A stretch of DNA of 39,026 bases from Polaromonas sp. UBA5171. GTDB taxonomy: Bacteria > Pseudomonadota > Gammaproteobacteria > Burkholderiales > Burkholderiaceae_C. Below are positions 23,966-32,634 of the stretch, one piece after another. How positions within the stretch are numbered: the first letter of the stretch is position 1; every line of letters begins with the position of its first letter. The notes under the pieces were generated by a model. It searched no databases. It saw only the letters and a list, made by a program, of their open reading frames with translations, and had not been told where the DNA came from. The position numbers were made by a program, and so were the translations under genes. The stretch is from NCBI GenBank assembly GCA_002413395.1, contig DHWX01000052.1, positions 1 through 39,026 on the forward strand. The letters are read 5' to 3'.

Positions 23966-24484
23966 TTAACCGAAAATTTCTTCGACTGATTTGCCACGCT
24001 TGGCCGCGATATCGGAGGCTGTCGTGGAGTTCTTCAGTGCATCCATGGTGGCACGCACCATGTTGTAGGGGTTGCTCGATCCGTGACTTTTGGCCACGAT
24101 GTCGGTAATACCCATGACTTCAAAAACTGCGCGCATAGGACCACCCGCAATGATGCCGGTACCCTTGGGAGCCGGTGCCATCATGACGTTTGCGGCGCCG
24201 TGGTGGCCAAAAACATTGTGGTGAAGCGTACCGTTTTTCAATGACACCTTGGTCATGTTGCGGCGAGCTTCTTCCATGGCTTTTTGCACGGCAGCCGGCA
24301 CTTCTTTTGATTTACCCTTGCCCATGCCGACGCGACCATCGCCGTCGCCCACCACGGTGAGCGCGGCGAAACCGAGAATACGGCCACCTTTCACCACTTT
24401 GGTGACACGGTTGACCGCGATCATCTTTTCCTTCAGACCATCGTCTGGAGCGTCATTGTGCGATTTTGCTTGAAACTTAGCCAT
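23966..24484 (-). CDS. rpsE: 30S ribosomal protein S5
   Basis: A small-subunit protein important for decoding accuracy, 172 residues. The N-terminal double-stranded-RNA-binding region has MIAVNRVTKVVKGGRILGFA. The C-terminal part has GTGIIAGGPMRAVFEVMGIT and SSNPYNMVRATMDAL. It lies 17 bases after rplR. Confidence 0.97.
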   Translation of the reverse strand: MAKFQAKSHNDAPDDGLKEKMIAVNRVTKVVKGGRILGFAALTVVGDGDGRVGMGKGKSKEVPAAVQKAMEEARRNMTKVSLKNGTLHHNVFGHHGAANVMMAPAPKGTGIIAGGPMRAVFEVMGITDIVAKSHGSSNPYNMVRATMDALKNSTTASDIAAKRGKSVEEIFG

Positions 24485-24501
24485 ACTTAATTCCAGTCTG
24501 C

Positions 24502-24867
24502 TTAGAACTGCAAACCGGCTTCGCGAGCCGCATCAGCCAGCGCTTTAACGCGGCCATGGTACGCAAACCCGGCGCGATCAAACGCCACTTTTTCCACACC
24601 TGCCGCTTTTGCCTTTTCGGCAATACGCTTGCCAATGGCCTGCGCAGCAGCAACGTTTCCACCTTTACCCGAGGCACCGATTTCCTTGCGAACTTCCACC
24701 TCTGCGGTGGATGCAGCTGCCAGAATTTTGGTGCCATCGCCAGAAATAACACTGGCGTAGATATGCAAATTGGTGCGATTCACGGTCAAACGCGCGATGC
24801 CTTGCGTGGCAATGCGAATCCGGGTCTGACGTGAACGGCGAAGGCGCTGCTCTTTTTTGGTCAACAT
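24502..24867 (-). CDS. rplR: 50S ribosomal protein L18
   Basis: A 5S rRNA binding protein, 121 residues. It has the basic N-terminus MLTKKEQRLRRSRQTR and the closing FDRAGFAYHGRVKALADAAR. It follows rplF by 11 bases. Confidence 0.97.
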   Translation of the reverse strand: MLTKKEQRLRRSRQTRIRIATQGIARLTVNRTNLHIYASVISGDGTKILAAASTAEVEVRKEIGASGKGGNVAAAQAIGKRIAEKAKAAGVEKVAFDRAGFAYHGRVKALADAAREAGLQF

Positions 24868-24878
24868 GGTGCAGCTCC

Positions 24879-25412
24879 TTATTTCTTCTTGGTTTCTTTG
24901 ATCGTGATTTTTTCATCCGAATAACGGATGCCCTTGCCCTTGTAGGGCTCGGGAGGACGAACCGCGCGCACTTCAGCGGCAATCTGGCCCACACGCTGGC
25001 GGTCCGAACCCTTGATCACCACCTCGGTGGGCGTAGGGGTTTCGACCTTGATACCGGCTGGCATATTCATCACCACCGGATGGGAATAACCCACTGTCAG
25101 ATTCAGCTTGGTGCCTTGCGCCTGAGCCTTGTAGCCGACGCCAACCAGGTTGAGTTTCTTCTCAAAGCCTTTGGTCACACCCGTCACCATGTTGTTCACG
25201 AGCTGACGCATCGTGCCACTCATGGCATTGGCTTCACGCGAGTCATTGGCAGGCGCAAACGTCAGCTTGCCGGCATCATTCTTGATGGTGACAAGCACGT
25301 TTTGCGTTAGCGCCAGAGCACCGAGCGTGCCCTTGACATTAATCTGGTCGTCTTTGATGGCCACGTCCACACCCTGAGGGATGGCGACCGGCATTTTTCC
25401 TACACGAGACAT
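24879..25412 (-). CDS. rplF: 50S ribosomal protein L6
   Basis: A protein near the factor-binding site of the large subunit, 177 residues, with two repeated folds. MSRVGKMPVAIPQGVDV at the start and EPYKGKGIRYSDEKITIKET at the end are diagnostic. It follows rpsH by 24 bases. Confidence 0.97.
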   Translation of the reverse strand: MSRVGKMPVAIPQGVDVAIKDDQINVKGTLGALALTQNVLVTIKNDAGKLTFAPANDSREANAMSGTMRQLVNNMVTGVTKGFEKKLNLVGVGYKAQAQGTKLNLTVGYSHPVVMNMPAGIKVETPTPTEVVIKGSDRQRVGQIAAEVRAVRPPEPYKGKGIRYSDEKITIKETKKK

Positions 25413-25436
25413 TTCAGTTTCTCCTCAATGCCGCCG

Positions 25437-25832
25437 TTAGGCCACGTAGCACAGCACTTCACCACCGATACCGGTAGCGCGCGCCTTGCGATCCGTCATG
25501 ACGCCCTGAGGCGTCGTGACAATTGCCACACCCAGGCCATTCATGACCTGAGGAATGGCGCCATGACCTTTGTAAACCCGCAAGCCAGGGCGACTGACAC
25601 GCTCGATGCGTTCAATCACGGGCTGGCCAGCGTAATACTTCAGGGCGATTTCCAGTTGGGGCTTGCCATCATTGGGTTTGACGGAGAAGCCATCAATGTA
25701 GCCCTCATCTTTCAGAACCTGCGCAATAGCCACCTTGACTTTTGAAGACGGCACCAGAACAACGGCTTTTTCAACCATTTGTGCATTGCGGATGCGCGTC
25801 AGCATGTCGGCGATAGGATCACTCATACTCAT
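25437..25832 (-). CDS. rpsH: 30S ribosomal protein S8
   Basis: A primary 16S rRNA binding protein, 131 residues. MSDPIADMLTRIRNAQ at the start and GLGVAIVTTPQGVMTDRKAR near the end are diagnostic. In E. coli it represses the spc operon at a site at the start of rplE. Here the rplX-rplE junction is an overlap; I cannot confirm such a site. Confidence 0.97.
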   Translation of the reverse strand: MSMSDPIADMLTRIRNAQMVEKAVVLVPSSKVKVAIAQVLKDEGYIDGFSVKPNDGKPQLEIALKYYAGQPVIERIERVSRPGLRVYKGHGAIPQVMNGLGVAIVTTPQGVMTDRKARATGIGGEVLCYVA

Positions 25833-25850
25833 CTGTATATCTCCTATTGC

Positions 25851-26156
25851 TTACCAGCTTGCCTTGGTGATACCAGGGATATCACCAGCAAATGCCAACT
25901 CACGGATCTTGGCACGAGCCAAGCCGAATTGACGGAACGTACCGCGCGGGCGACCCGTGATCGCGCAGCGGTTGCGCTGGCGAGTCGGATTGGCGTTGCG
26001 GGGCAACTTTTGCAACTCAAGTCGGGCCAGTGCGCGCTCTTCATCGGAGCGCTTGGCGTCGTTGGACGTTGCCTTGAGTTCAGCGTGTTTCTTGGCGAAC
26101 TTGGCCACGAGTTTGTCGCGCTTGAGTTCACGTTGCAGTAAAGCTTGTTTTGCCAT
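25851..26156 (-). CDS. rpsN: 30S ribosomal protein S14
   Basis: A head protein of the small subunit, 101 residues, the long zinc-free form: it has one cysteine only. KLPRNANPTRQRNRCAITGR and GTFRQFGLARAKIRELA identify it. The start at 26156 (MAKQALL) fits the family; the open frame upstream overlaps rplE. Confidence 0.96.
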   Translation of the reverse strand: MAKQALLQRELKRDKLVAKFAKKHAELKATSNDAKRSDEERALARLELQKLPRNANPTRQRNRCAITGRPRGTFRQFGLARAKIRELAFAGDIPGITKASW

Positions 26157-26164
26157 GTCCCGCC

Positions 26165-26704
26165 TCAGTTTTTGAACGGAAAACGGAAGGCGGTGAGGAG
26201 CGCCTTGCACTCTTCATCGGTCTTGGCCGTTGTGGTAATGCTGATATTGAGACCGCGCAGGGCGTCGACCTTGTCGTACTCAATTTCAGGGAAAATGATT
26301 TGCTCTTTCACGCCGATGTTGTAATTGCCGCGGCCATCAAAGGCCCGACCGGAAATCCCGCGGAAGTCGCGAACCCGGGGCAGCGCCACGGTCACGAAAC
26401 GATCTAGAAATTCGTACATCTTGACGCCTCGCAGCGTCACCATGCAACCAATCGGCAGGTCTTCGCGAATCTTGAACCCGGCGATAGCCTTTTTGGCTTT
26501 TGTGACCACAGGCTTCTGGCCGGCAATCTTGGTCATGTCGGCAACAGCGCTGTCCATGACCTTTTTGTCTGCAACCGCCTCGCTGACACCCATGTTGAGC
26601 GTGATCTTGGAGATACGCGGTACCTGCATGGGCGAGGTATAGCCGAACTTTTCAATCAGGCTCGGTGCGATTTTCTCGCGATATTGATCTTGCAAGCGTG
26701 CCAT
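26165..26704 (-). CDS. rplE: 50S ribosomal protein L5
   Basis: A 5S rRNA binding protein of the central protuberance. ITLNMGVSEAVADKKVMDSA and GRAFDGRGNYNIGVKEQIIF are diagnostic. The ATG at 26704 gives the usual 179 residues. An ATG at 26710 overlaps the rplX stop (ATGA) and would add Met-Asn, so initiation may be coupled to rplX termination. Confidence 0.96.
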   Translation of the reverse strand: MARLQDQYREKIAPSLIEKFGYTSPMQVPRISKITLNMGVSEAVADKKVMDSAVADMTKIAGQKPVVTKAKKAIAGFKIREDLPIGCMVTLRGVKMYEFLDRFVTVALPRVRDFRGISGRAFDGRGNYNIGVKEQIIFPEIEYDKVDALRGLNISITTTAKTDEECKALLTAFRFPFKN

Positions 26705-26706
26705 GT

Positions 26707-27027
26707 TCATGCAGCCTTAATTTCGTCGCCGCTGGACTTGAAGACGCGCACTTTCTTGCCGTCAGCCAACAACTTGATACCCACACGATCCGCCTTGCCC
26801 GTTGCAGCATTGAAAATGGCCACATTGGACTGGTGAATCGGCATGCTTTTTTCAACAATGCCACCTGTCGTACCCTTGAGAGGATTAGGCTTGGTGTGTT
26901 TCTTCACCAGGTTAATTCCCTCAACCAGCACATAGCTGTCGTCCTTGCGCAGCGAAATCTTGCCGCGTTTGCCTTTGTCGCGCCCCGCGATCACGACGAC
27001 TTCGTCGCCTTTGCGAATTTTGTTCAT
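26707..27027 (-). CDS. rplX: 50S ribosomal protein L24
   Basis: An assembly-initiating protein with a KOW motif (GDEVVVIAGRDKGKRGKI, about residues 7-24), 106 residues. The block KKHTKPNPLKGTTGGIVEK is typical. It follows rplN by nine bases. Confidence 0.97.
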   Translation of the reverse strand: MNKIRKGDEVVVIAGRDKGKRGKISLRKDDSYVLVEGINLVKKHTKPNPLKGTTGGIVEKSMPIHQSNVAIFNAATGKADRVGIKLLADGKKVRVFKSSGDEIKAA

Positions 27028-27036
27028 GGCGTGTCC

Positions 27037-27405
27037 TTACAGAACTTCAGGAGCCAAAGACACGATCTTCATGAACTTTTCAGTGCGCAATTCACGCGTC
27101 ACTGGTCCGAAGATGCGGGTACCAATAGGCTCCAGCTTGGCATTAAGCAACACTGCTGCATTGCCATCGAATTTGACGAGGGAGCCATCACTGCGGCGAA
27201 TGCCTTTGGCGGTGCGAACCACCACAGCACTGTAAACCTCGCCTTTTTTGACGCGGCCACGCGGAGCGGCTTCTTTAATGCTCACCTTGATGAGGTCACC
27301 CACGCTGGCGTACCGGCGCCTGGAGCCGCCCAGCACCTTGATGCACATCACGGATTTGGCACCCGTGTTGTCAGCAACATCGAGTTTGGATTGCGTTTGA
27401 ATCAT
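27037..27405 (-). CDS. rplN: 50S ribosomal protein L14
   Basis: A large-subunit protein that helps form an intersubunit bridge, 122 residues. MIQTQSKLDVADNTGAKSVM and RGRVKKGEVYSAVVVRTAKG are diagnostic. It is the first gene of the spc operon here. rpsQ, which stands before rplN in many genomes, is not adjacent; a strong promoter lies 144 bases upstream instead. Confidence 0.97.
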   Translation of the reverse strand: MIQTQSKLDVADNTGAKSVMCIKVLGGSRRRYASVGDLIKVSIKEAAPRGRVKKGEVYSAVVVRTAKGIRRSDGSLVKFDGNAAVLLNAKLEPIGTRIFGPVTRELRTEKFMKIVSLAPEVL

Positions 27406-27548
27406 TTAAATTTAGTCCCAACTTGCACCAGTTGGCCGCATTTTTCAAGCGATCAGCCAGTCAGTCTTGGGCCCGTCGTCCACATCGCAAACCACTTGCA
27501 ATGCTTCCGCTGGGCAGAATTCTTCGCTTTATTAGAGCGAAGCCTATT

Positions 27549-27577
27549 ATTATCACGAAAGCAGGCTATCGTGTCAA
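27549..27577 (-). promoter_or_regulatory. Strong sigma70 promoter of the spc operon
   Basis: On the minus strand TTGACA (27577-27572) and GATAAT (27554-27549) are separated by exactly 17 bases. An A/T-rich run just upstream of the -35 element resembles an UP element for the RNA polymerase alpha subunit. Transcription should start near 27542. Confidence 0.8.
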
Positions 27578-27689
27578 CAAGTCTTTAAAAAATAGTCCGC
27601 AGAGCCGATAACTGCGACTCCAGGCCTCCCGCGCGAGGGGCCAGCACCCGCGACATAATCCAGCTCCATCCCTTGTTGGCCATTACAAA

Positions 27690-27705
27690 CAGCTATTAAA
27701 ATAGG
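27690..27705. repeat. GCTAT-type repeat downstream of glpD
   Basis: CAGCTATTAAAATAGG shares its first half with the palindrome inside ubiA (32781-32801). The following AGCGTAAAAGGCTACTGCC resembles the tail of such elements. Confidence 0.35.
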
Positions 27706-27709
27706 AGCG

Positions 27710-27739
27710 TAAAAGGCTACTGCCTTGCGCTCTCAGTAG
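27710..27739 (-). terminator. Possible weak terminator of glpD
   Basis: On the minus strand CTACTG and CAGTAG form a six-base stem with an 11-base loop, followed by CCTTTT. It is weak but is the only candidate between glpD and the rplN promoter. Confidence 0.35.
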
Positions 27740-27782
27740 GTCAGTCCAACTCTAGAGTGCTGATTCACGCCGACCCGTCGCT

Positions 27783-29369
27783 TCAGGTCGGTACGCTGAG
27801 GTACTGGGTACACAGCGCCAAAAAAGCTTCCAGTTGTGGATTGACCCCGTTTTCATCTTGCAGCAGGGTGGCCACGTTTGGTGCCACGGATCGGGCCAGC
27901 GCGGCATCCAGAAACAGCAGGCGGGAGCGGCGAGCCAGCGCATCTTCAACGGTGCGTGCGTACTCATAGCGCGCCGCAAAGCGCACCATGGCTTCGGTCA
28001 GGCCCCCACCCATTTGCTGGTTGGCACCCGGCAGGCCTTGAACTACGGCTGCGTCGCTTCCATAGAGATGAAGGCCCGGTGAATCGCTGATTCTGATGAC
28101 TGAATCCTGAGCGCCTACCAATTTCAGATGACTGGTTGCCATTCCCGTGCGTAGCGGGAGCAATCCCGCGGTAAAACAATTGTCCATGACGTCCTCGGCC
28201 ATGGCGCGGTAAGTGGTCCACTTGCCGCCTGTCACCGTAACCAGCCCGGTTTTACTGACCAGCACCGTGTGCTCACGCGACAAGGCCTGGGTACTGCCTG
28301 AGTCGTCGTCAGGGGGTTTGACCAGCGGCCGCAGCCCCACCCAAATGCTTTTGATGTCGGCTGGCCCGGGAGCACGGCTCAGGTAGCGGGCCGATTCGCG
28401 CAGAATGAAATCAACCTCCTCCTTGAACGGCAGCGGCTCACGCGCCAAGTCATGCCGCGGTGTATCGGTGGTACCCAGGATGGTTTTACCCAGCCACGGC
28501 ACGGCAAACAGCACCCGGCCGTCGGCCGTTTTGGGAATCAGCATCGCGTGATCGGTCGGCATGAACAGGCGGTCCACCACAATATGCACGCCCTGGCTGG
28601 GCGCGACCATGGGCTGGGTATCGCGGCCCATGGCCTGCCCGTCCTGCAGGCGCAGTTGATCCACCCACACGCCTGTGGCGTTCACCACGCAGCGGGCTTT
28701 CAATTCAAAGGATTGACCAGTTTCCTGGTCCTGCGCGTGAAGCCCCACCAGCTTGCCATTTTCATGAATCAAACCGGTGGCGGCGCAGTAATTCACCAGC
28801 AGCGCGCCCTGACGTGCGGCGGTGCGGGCCAGCGCCAGGGCCAGCCGCGCGTCGTCAAACTGGCCGTCCCAGTATTTGACACCTCCTTTGAGGCCCTCCG
28901 GCTGGAGCGCAGGCAGGTACGCCAGGGTTTTATTCCGATTCAAAAATTCCGTGGGCCCCAGTCCGGCCTTCCCAGCCAGGGCGTCGTATATCTTGAGCCC
29001 CACACCATAAAAGGGCGCTTCCCAAAATTTGTAGGAAGGCATGACAAAGGGCAGCGGTTGCGCCAGATGCGGCGCATTGGCCAGCAGGGTGGTGCGTTCC
29101 CGCAACGCCTCGCGCACCAATGAAATATTGCCCTGCGCCAGGTAACGCACCCCGCCGTGCACCAGCTTGGTGGCGCGGGACGACGTGCCTTTGGCAAAAT
29201 CGTGCGACTCGACCAGTACCACCGAAAAGCCGCGCGCAGCGGCATCGAGCGCCACGCCCAAGCCAGTGGCGCCGCCTCCAATGACGGCAACATCGTAAAG
29301 ATGCGGCGCGGTGAGTCGGTTCGTCAGTCCTTTGCGCCGTGTCAGTGCGGGCGAGGATTCATCCGCCAT
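27783..29369 (-). CDS. glpD: Glycerol-3-phosphate dehydrogenase (FAD, aerobic type)
   Basis: It oxidises glycerol 3-phosphate to dihydroxyacetone phosphate at the inner face of the membrane and feeds electrons to quinone. The 528-residue protein has an N-terminal FAD-binding motif DVAVIGGGATGLGVALDAAA (about 27-46) and the GlpD/GlpA block SSRATKLVHGGVRYL. The later TVTGGKWTTYRAMAEDVMD is the family's second signature. It lies divergent from glpK. The C-terminal helical domain is complete. GlpD rather than GlpA is favoured by length and by the absence of glpB/glpC. Confidence 0.93.
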   Translation of the reverse strand: MADESSPALTRRKGLTNRLTAPHLYDVAVIGGGATGLGVALDAAARGFSVVLVESHDFAKGTSSRATKLVHGGVRYLAQGNISLVREALRERTTLLANAPHLAQPLPFVMPSYKFWEAPFYGVGLKIYDALAGKAGLGPTEFLNRNKTLAYLPALQPEGLKGGVKYWDGQFDDARLALALARTAARQGALLVNYCAATGLIHENGKLVGLHAQDQETGQSFELKARCVVNATGVWVDQLRLQDGQAMGRDTQPMVAPSQGVHIVVDRLFMPTDHAMLIPKTADGRVLFAVPWLGKTILGTTDTPRHDLAREPLPFKEEVDFILRESARYLSRAPGPADIKSIWVGLRPLVKPPDDDSGSTQALSREHTVLVSKTGLVTVTGGKWTTYRAMAEDVMDNCFTAGLLPLRTGMATSHLKLVGAQDSVIRISDSPGLHLYGSDAAVVQGLPGANQQMGGGLTEAMVRFAARYEYARTVEDALARRSRLLFLDAALARSVAPNVATLLQDENGVNPQLEAFLALCTQYLSVPT

Positions 29370-29436
29370 GCGCTTTGTTGCCCCTTTTCATAAAACCTTC
29401 GTTCGGTGTACCTTAAGCTTACTGTAACGACTGTCT

Positions 29437-29452
29437 GGCTCGGGGCCGAGCC
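29437..29452. promoter_or_regulatory. Palindrome in the glpD-glpK divergent gap
   Basis: GGCTCGGGGCCGAGCC has perfect seven-base arms about two bases. It lies 67 bases before the glpD start and 119 before glpK. It could be an operator for a shared regulator, or a hairpin in one leader; no GlpR consensus is recognised. Confidence 0.3.
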
Positions 29453-29571
29453 CGATGGTTCCAGGTTTCCCTTCTCCAGGCTATCGCAGCGAGTTGTTTT
29501 CCCGGCTTTGGGTATAGAGTGAGTGGCTGCAAATCCCTTTGCTCATTCGCAAGAACCGTCACCAAAACACC

Positions 29572-31065
29572 ATGACCTACCTGCTCGCCCTCGATCAAGG
29601 CACTTCCAGTTCCCGAAGCATTGTGTTTGACGAGCAAGGCCGCATCGTGGCCCTGGCCCAACAGGAGCTGACCCAAATTTACCCCCAACCCGGCTGGGTC
29701 GAACACGACCCGATGGAAATCTGGCGCAGCCAGCTTGCCACGGCACGGCAAGCACTGGACCAGGCCAGACTGCAGGCCAAAGACATCCGGGCCTTGGGCA
29801 TCACCAACCAGCGCGAAACCACGGTGGTCTGGAACCGCAAGACCGGACAGCCCATCCATCATGCCATCGTCTGGCAGGACCGGCGCGCCGAAACCACCTG
29901 CGCGCAATTGCGCGAGCAAGGCAAGGAAACGCTGATCCAGTCCAGGACCGGGTTGCTGATCGATGCCTATTTTTCAGGCATCAAGCTGAAGTGGCTGCTT
30001 GACCATGTGCCCGATGCGCGCGCGCAGGCCGGGCACGGTGAACTGGCTTTTGGCACCATCGACAGCTGGCTGATGTGGCAGTTGACGGGCGGCGCGCTGC
30101 ACGCCACCGACGTCAGCAACGCTTCGCGCACAATGCTCTTTAACGTGCATACCAACCAGTGGGACGCTGAACTGCTGGACTTGCTGGGTATTCCCGCATC
30201 GCTGATGCCCCAGGTGCTGCCTTCCAGCGCGCACTACGGCAAGGTGCTGCCGGAGCTGCTGGGCCACGCGATTGCGATTGGCGGCGTTGCTGGCGATCAG
30301 CAAAGCGCGCTGTTCGGGCAGGCCTGCTTCAGCGCCGGCATGGCGAAAAACACTTATGGCACCGGCTGCTTTATGTTGATGCATACCGGCACGCAGTTTC
30401 AAACCTCGCACAACGGCCTGCTCACCACTAGCGCCGCGCAAGCCACAACACAGCCCGAATTTGCCATTGAAGGCAGCGTGTTCGTCGGCGGCGCGGTGGT
30501 GCAGTGGCTGCGTGACGGCCTGCACGCCATCCAGGGCAGCGGCGAGGTGGAGGCGCTGGCGCAGAGCGTTCCCGATTCGGGTGGCGTCATGGTGGTACCC
30601 GCCTTCACCGGCTTGGGCGCGCCCTACTGGAAGCCCGACGCCCGCGGCACCATCACCGGGCTGACGCGCGGAACGACAGTCGCCCACATTGCCCGGGCCG
30701 CCCTGGAAAGCATTGCCTACCAGAGCGCGGCCCTGCTGCAGGCCATGAGTCGTGATGCGGTCAGCGCCGGTGCCGCGCCCGTGGCCGAGTTGCGGGTCGA
30801 TGGCGGGGCTTGCGTGAATGATTTATTGATGCAGTTTCAGGCCGACCTGCTGGGCATTCCGGTGCTGCGACCGGCCGTGATCGAAACCACGGCGCTCGGC
30901 GTGGCCTACCTGGCCGGGCTCTCAACGGGCGTGTACCGCAGCACCGCCGAGCTCTCCGGCCTGTGGCGCGCCGAGCGCCAGTTTTTGCCCGCGCTGAGCG
31001 CCGAACGCGCGGTCGCCTTGATGGACCGATGGGAGCATGCCGTCAGACAAACCGTGCTTCAATAA
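29572..31065 (+). CDS. glpK: Glycerol kinase
   Basis: It phosphorylates glycerol with ATP, giving the substrate of GlpD. The 497-residue protein is a FGGY-family kinase. The N-terminal phosphate loop is LLALDQGTSSSRSIVF. Substrate residues appear in TNQRETTVVWNRKTGQPIHH and in the GWVEHDP block. The C-terminal signature is RVDGGACVNDLLMQFQAD. The ATG at 29572 begins the conserved N-terminus; its ribosome site is weak. No glpF permease is beside it. Confidence 0.95.
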   Translation: MTYLLALDQGTSSSRSIVFDEQGRIVALAQQELTQIYPQPGWVEHDPMEIWRSQLATARQALDQARLQAKDIRALGITNQRETTVVWNRKTGQPIHHAIVWQDRRAETTCAQLREQGKETLIQSRTGLLIDAYFSGIKLKWLLDHVPDARAQAGHGELAFGTIDSWLMWQLTGGALHATDVSNASRTMLFNVHTNQWDAELLDLLGIPASLMPQVLPSSAHYGKVLPELLGHAIAIGGVAGDQQSALFGQACFSAGMAKNTYGTGCFMLMHTGTQFQTSHNGLLTTSAAQATTQPEFAIEGSVFVGGAVVQWLRDGLHAIQGSGEVEALAQSVPDSGGVMVVPAFTGLGAPYWKPDARGTITGLTRGTTVAHIARAALESIAYQSAALLQAMSRDAVSAGAAPVAELRVDGGACVNDLLMQFQADLLGIPVLRPAVIETTALGVAYLAGLSTGVYRSTAELSGLWRAERQFLPALSAERAVALMDRWEHAVRQTVLQ

Positions 31066-31151
31066 GTCGTGCCGTGGACAGACCACGATTCGGCGACAAT
31101 CCGCGTTCGGGCGGATACTTCCAAGCCGCCAGAACTTGGCGAGCGACAAGC

Positions 31152-31991
31152 ATGAGAAACCCGCACTCAGACAGCAGCAACGAGCACATTGCCTTCATTG
31201 GCGGTGGCAACATGGCCAGCGCCATCATTGGCGGCCTGATCCAACGCGGCCTGGCTGCCAGTCAGATTCAGGTGGTGGAGCCTTTTGCCGAGCAAAGGGT
31301 CAGGCTGGCACGCCAGTTTGGCATCGCAGCCAGCGAAAAACCTGGCATCGGGCTAAGCCGCGCAACTCTGGTGGTGTGGGCCGTCAAGCCCCAGACTTTC
31401 AAAGAGGCGGCTGGGCAGGCCCGCGCGCATACCCCGGCAGCGTTGCATCTGAGCGTGGCGGCGGGCATTCGCTCGGACAGCATTGCATTGTGGCTGGGCA
31501 CGGAGCGCATCGTGCGCGCCATGCCCAATACCCCGGCACTGATCGGCAAAGGCATAAGCGCGCTCTTTGCCCGCCCGGCGGTCAGCGCAACCGGACGGCT
31601 GGCGGTTGAAAGCGTGATCCAGACCACGGGCGACTATTTGTGGCTGGAGCAGGAAGCCCAGCTCGATGCCGTGACCGCGCTTTCCGGATCAGGCCCGGCC
31701 TATGTGTTTTACTTTATCGAGGCCATGATCCAGGCTGGCACCGACATGGGCCTGAACCCCGATCAGGCCCGCCAGCTGGCCGTAGAGACTTTTGTCGGCG
31801 CATCGGCGCTGGCGCATGACTCCGAAGAGTCGCCCGAGGTGCTGCGCACCCGCGTCACGTCCAAAGGCGGCACCACCTACGCGGCCCTGACGTCCATGGA
31901 GCACAACGGCATCAAACAGCAATTCATTCAGGCGATCCAGGCCGCCAGGCGGCGCGCCCAGGAGTTGGGCGACGAATTCGGTGCGAAATAA
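31152..31991 (+). CDS. proC: Pyrroline-5-carboxylate reductase
   Basis: It reduces pyrroline-5-carboxylate to proline with NAD(P)H, the last step of proline synthesis. The 279-residue protein begins its Rossmann fold with IAFIGGGNMASAIIGGLI. The C-terminal signature ALSGSGPAYVFYFIEAMIQA and the tail TSKGGTTYAAL are typical of ProC. The ATG at 31152 is 86 bases after the glpK stop. The frame is open into glpK, but only the chosen start gives the usual length. Confidence 0.95.
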   Translation: MRNPHSDSSNEHIAFIGGGNMASAIIGGLIQRGLAASQIQVVEPFAEQRVRLARQFGIAASEKPGIGLSRATLVVWAVKPQTFKEAAGQARAHTPAALHLSVAAGIRSDSIALWLGTERIVRAMPNTPALIGKGISALFARPAVSATGRLAVESVIQTTGDYLWLEQEAQLDAVTALSGSGPAYVFYFIEAMIQAGTDMGLNPDQARQLAVETFVGASALAHDSEESPEVLRTRVTSKGGTTYAALTSMEHNGIKQQFIQAIQAARRRAQELGDEFGAK

Positions 31992-32207
31992 ATGCAGTCA
32001 CAGCGCGCCATGTGTTTAGCAGCCAACAGGGCATTTCCCTGCACGTCACCAGAGGGTAAAAATATTTCACCGACCGTGAAGTATTCAGTCAACCAACTCG
32101 CCAACCCGGTCGTTAACGAATTACGAACGTGCCGCCTGTCCCCAACCACCCCGGTGAATGAACCTGCAGCATGGGCGTAAGTACTTTTTAACACTCCGGA
32201 GCTCCTC

Positions 32208-32495
32208 ATGAAAAAAATCCTGTCCATCCTCGCCAGCGCTGCCGTCCTTGCCATGCCTTTGGCCGTGGTCTCCACGCCAGCGGCTGCCCAGACCAGCGCA
32301 CCTGCCGCTGCTCCTGCTGCCGCACCAACCGATGCACCTGCCGCTGCTCCTGCTGAAAAAGCAGTCTCAGTGAAAGCCAAAGCCAAGCACAAAGCAAAAG
32401 CAAAAGCCAAAGCCAGGCACAAAGCAAAAGCCAAGGCCAAGAAAGCTGCCGCTGCAGCTGCCGCTGCCGCTGCTCCTGCTTCTGCTGCGCAATAA
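32208..32495 (+). CDS. Acid-shock-like Ala/Lys-rich secreted protein
   Basis: A 95-residue low-complexity protein. A signal peptide (residues 1-28, ending Ala-Ala-Ala before Gln) is followed by an Ala/Pro part, a strongly basic Lys/Ala/His part (about 52-79), and an Ala-only tail. This layout resembles Asr, the periplasmic acid-shock protein, but sequence similarity in such composition is weak evidence. A 30-base unit is tandemly duplicated at 32373-32432. A 22-base word recurs exactly at 32298 and 32334. CGGAG precedes the ATG and a clear terminator follows, so it is a one-gene unit likely expressed well. Confidence 0.6.
   Translation: MKKILSILASAAVLAMPLAVVSTPAAAQTSAPAAAPAAAPTDAPAAAPAEKAVSVKAKAKHKAKAKAKARHKAKAKAKKAAAAAAAAAAPASAAQ
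32373..32432 (+). repeat. Two tandem 30-base units within the Ala/Lys-rich gene
   Basis: Units 32373-32402 and 32403-32432 differ at two bases (AAG/AGG and a final A/C). They encode KAKAKHKAKA-type decapeptides. Slippage or unequal exchange here would change the length of the basic part in frame. Confidence 0.75.
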
Positions 32496-32539
32496 GCAGA
32501 ACGACGTTTTGCTGGCCGGCCAGACCAGCAGGCAGTCCC

Positions 32540-32566
32540 AAAAGCCCGCCATTCGCGGGCTTTTTT
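32540..32566 (+). terminator. Rho-independent terminator of the Ala/Lys-rich gene
   Basis: AAAGCCCGC-CATTC-GCGGGCTTT followed by TTT forms a nine-base stem with a T-run. It ends 71 bases after the stop codon. Confidence 0.85.
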
Positions 32567-32634
32567 ATGGGCTTGAACCGCCCGGAAAGACAGGGCAGAC
32601 TGCTCCTTGCGCCGCGAACCAGCGAAAATCGGGC

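Larger units (their letters stand above)
27406..27782. other. Leader and promoter gap between glpD and rplN
   Basis: No gene is seen in these 377 bases. Read on the minus strand from glpD they hold a possible terminator (27710-27739), a GCTAT-type repeat (27690-27705), an A/T-rich UP-like stretch (27578-27595), the spc promoter (27549-27577), a hairpin at the expected 5' end of the mRNA (CTTCGCT...AGCGAAG, 27522-27542) and a leader of about 135 bases. Confidence 0.6.
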
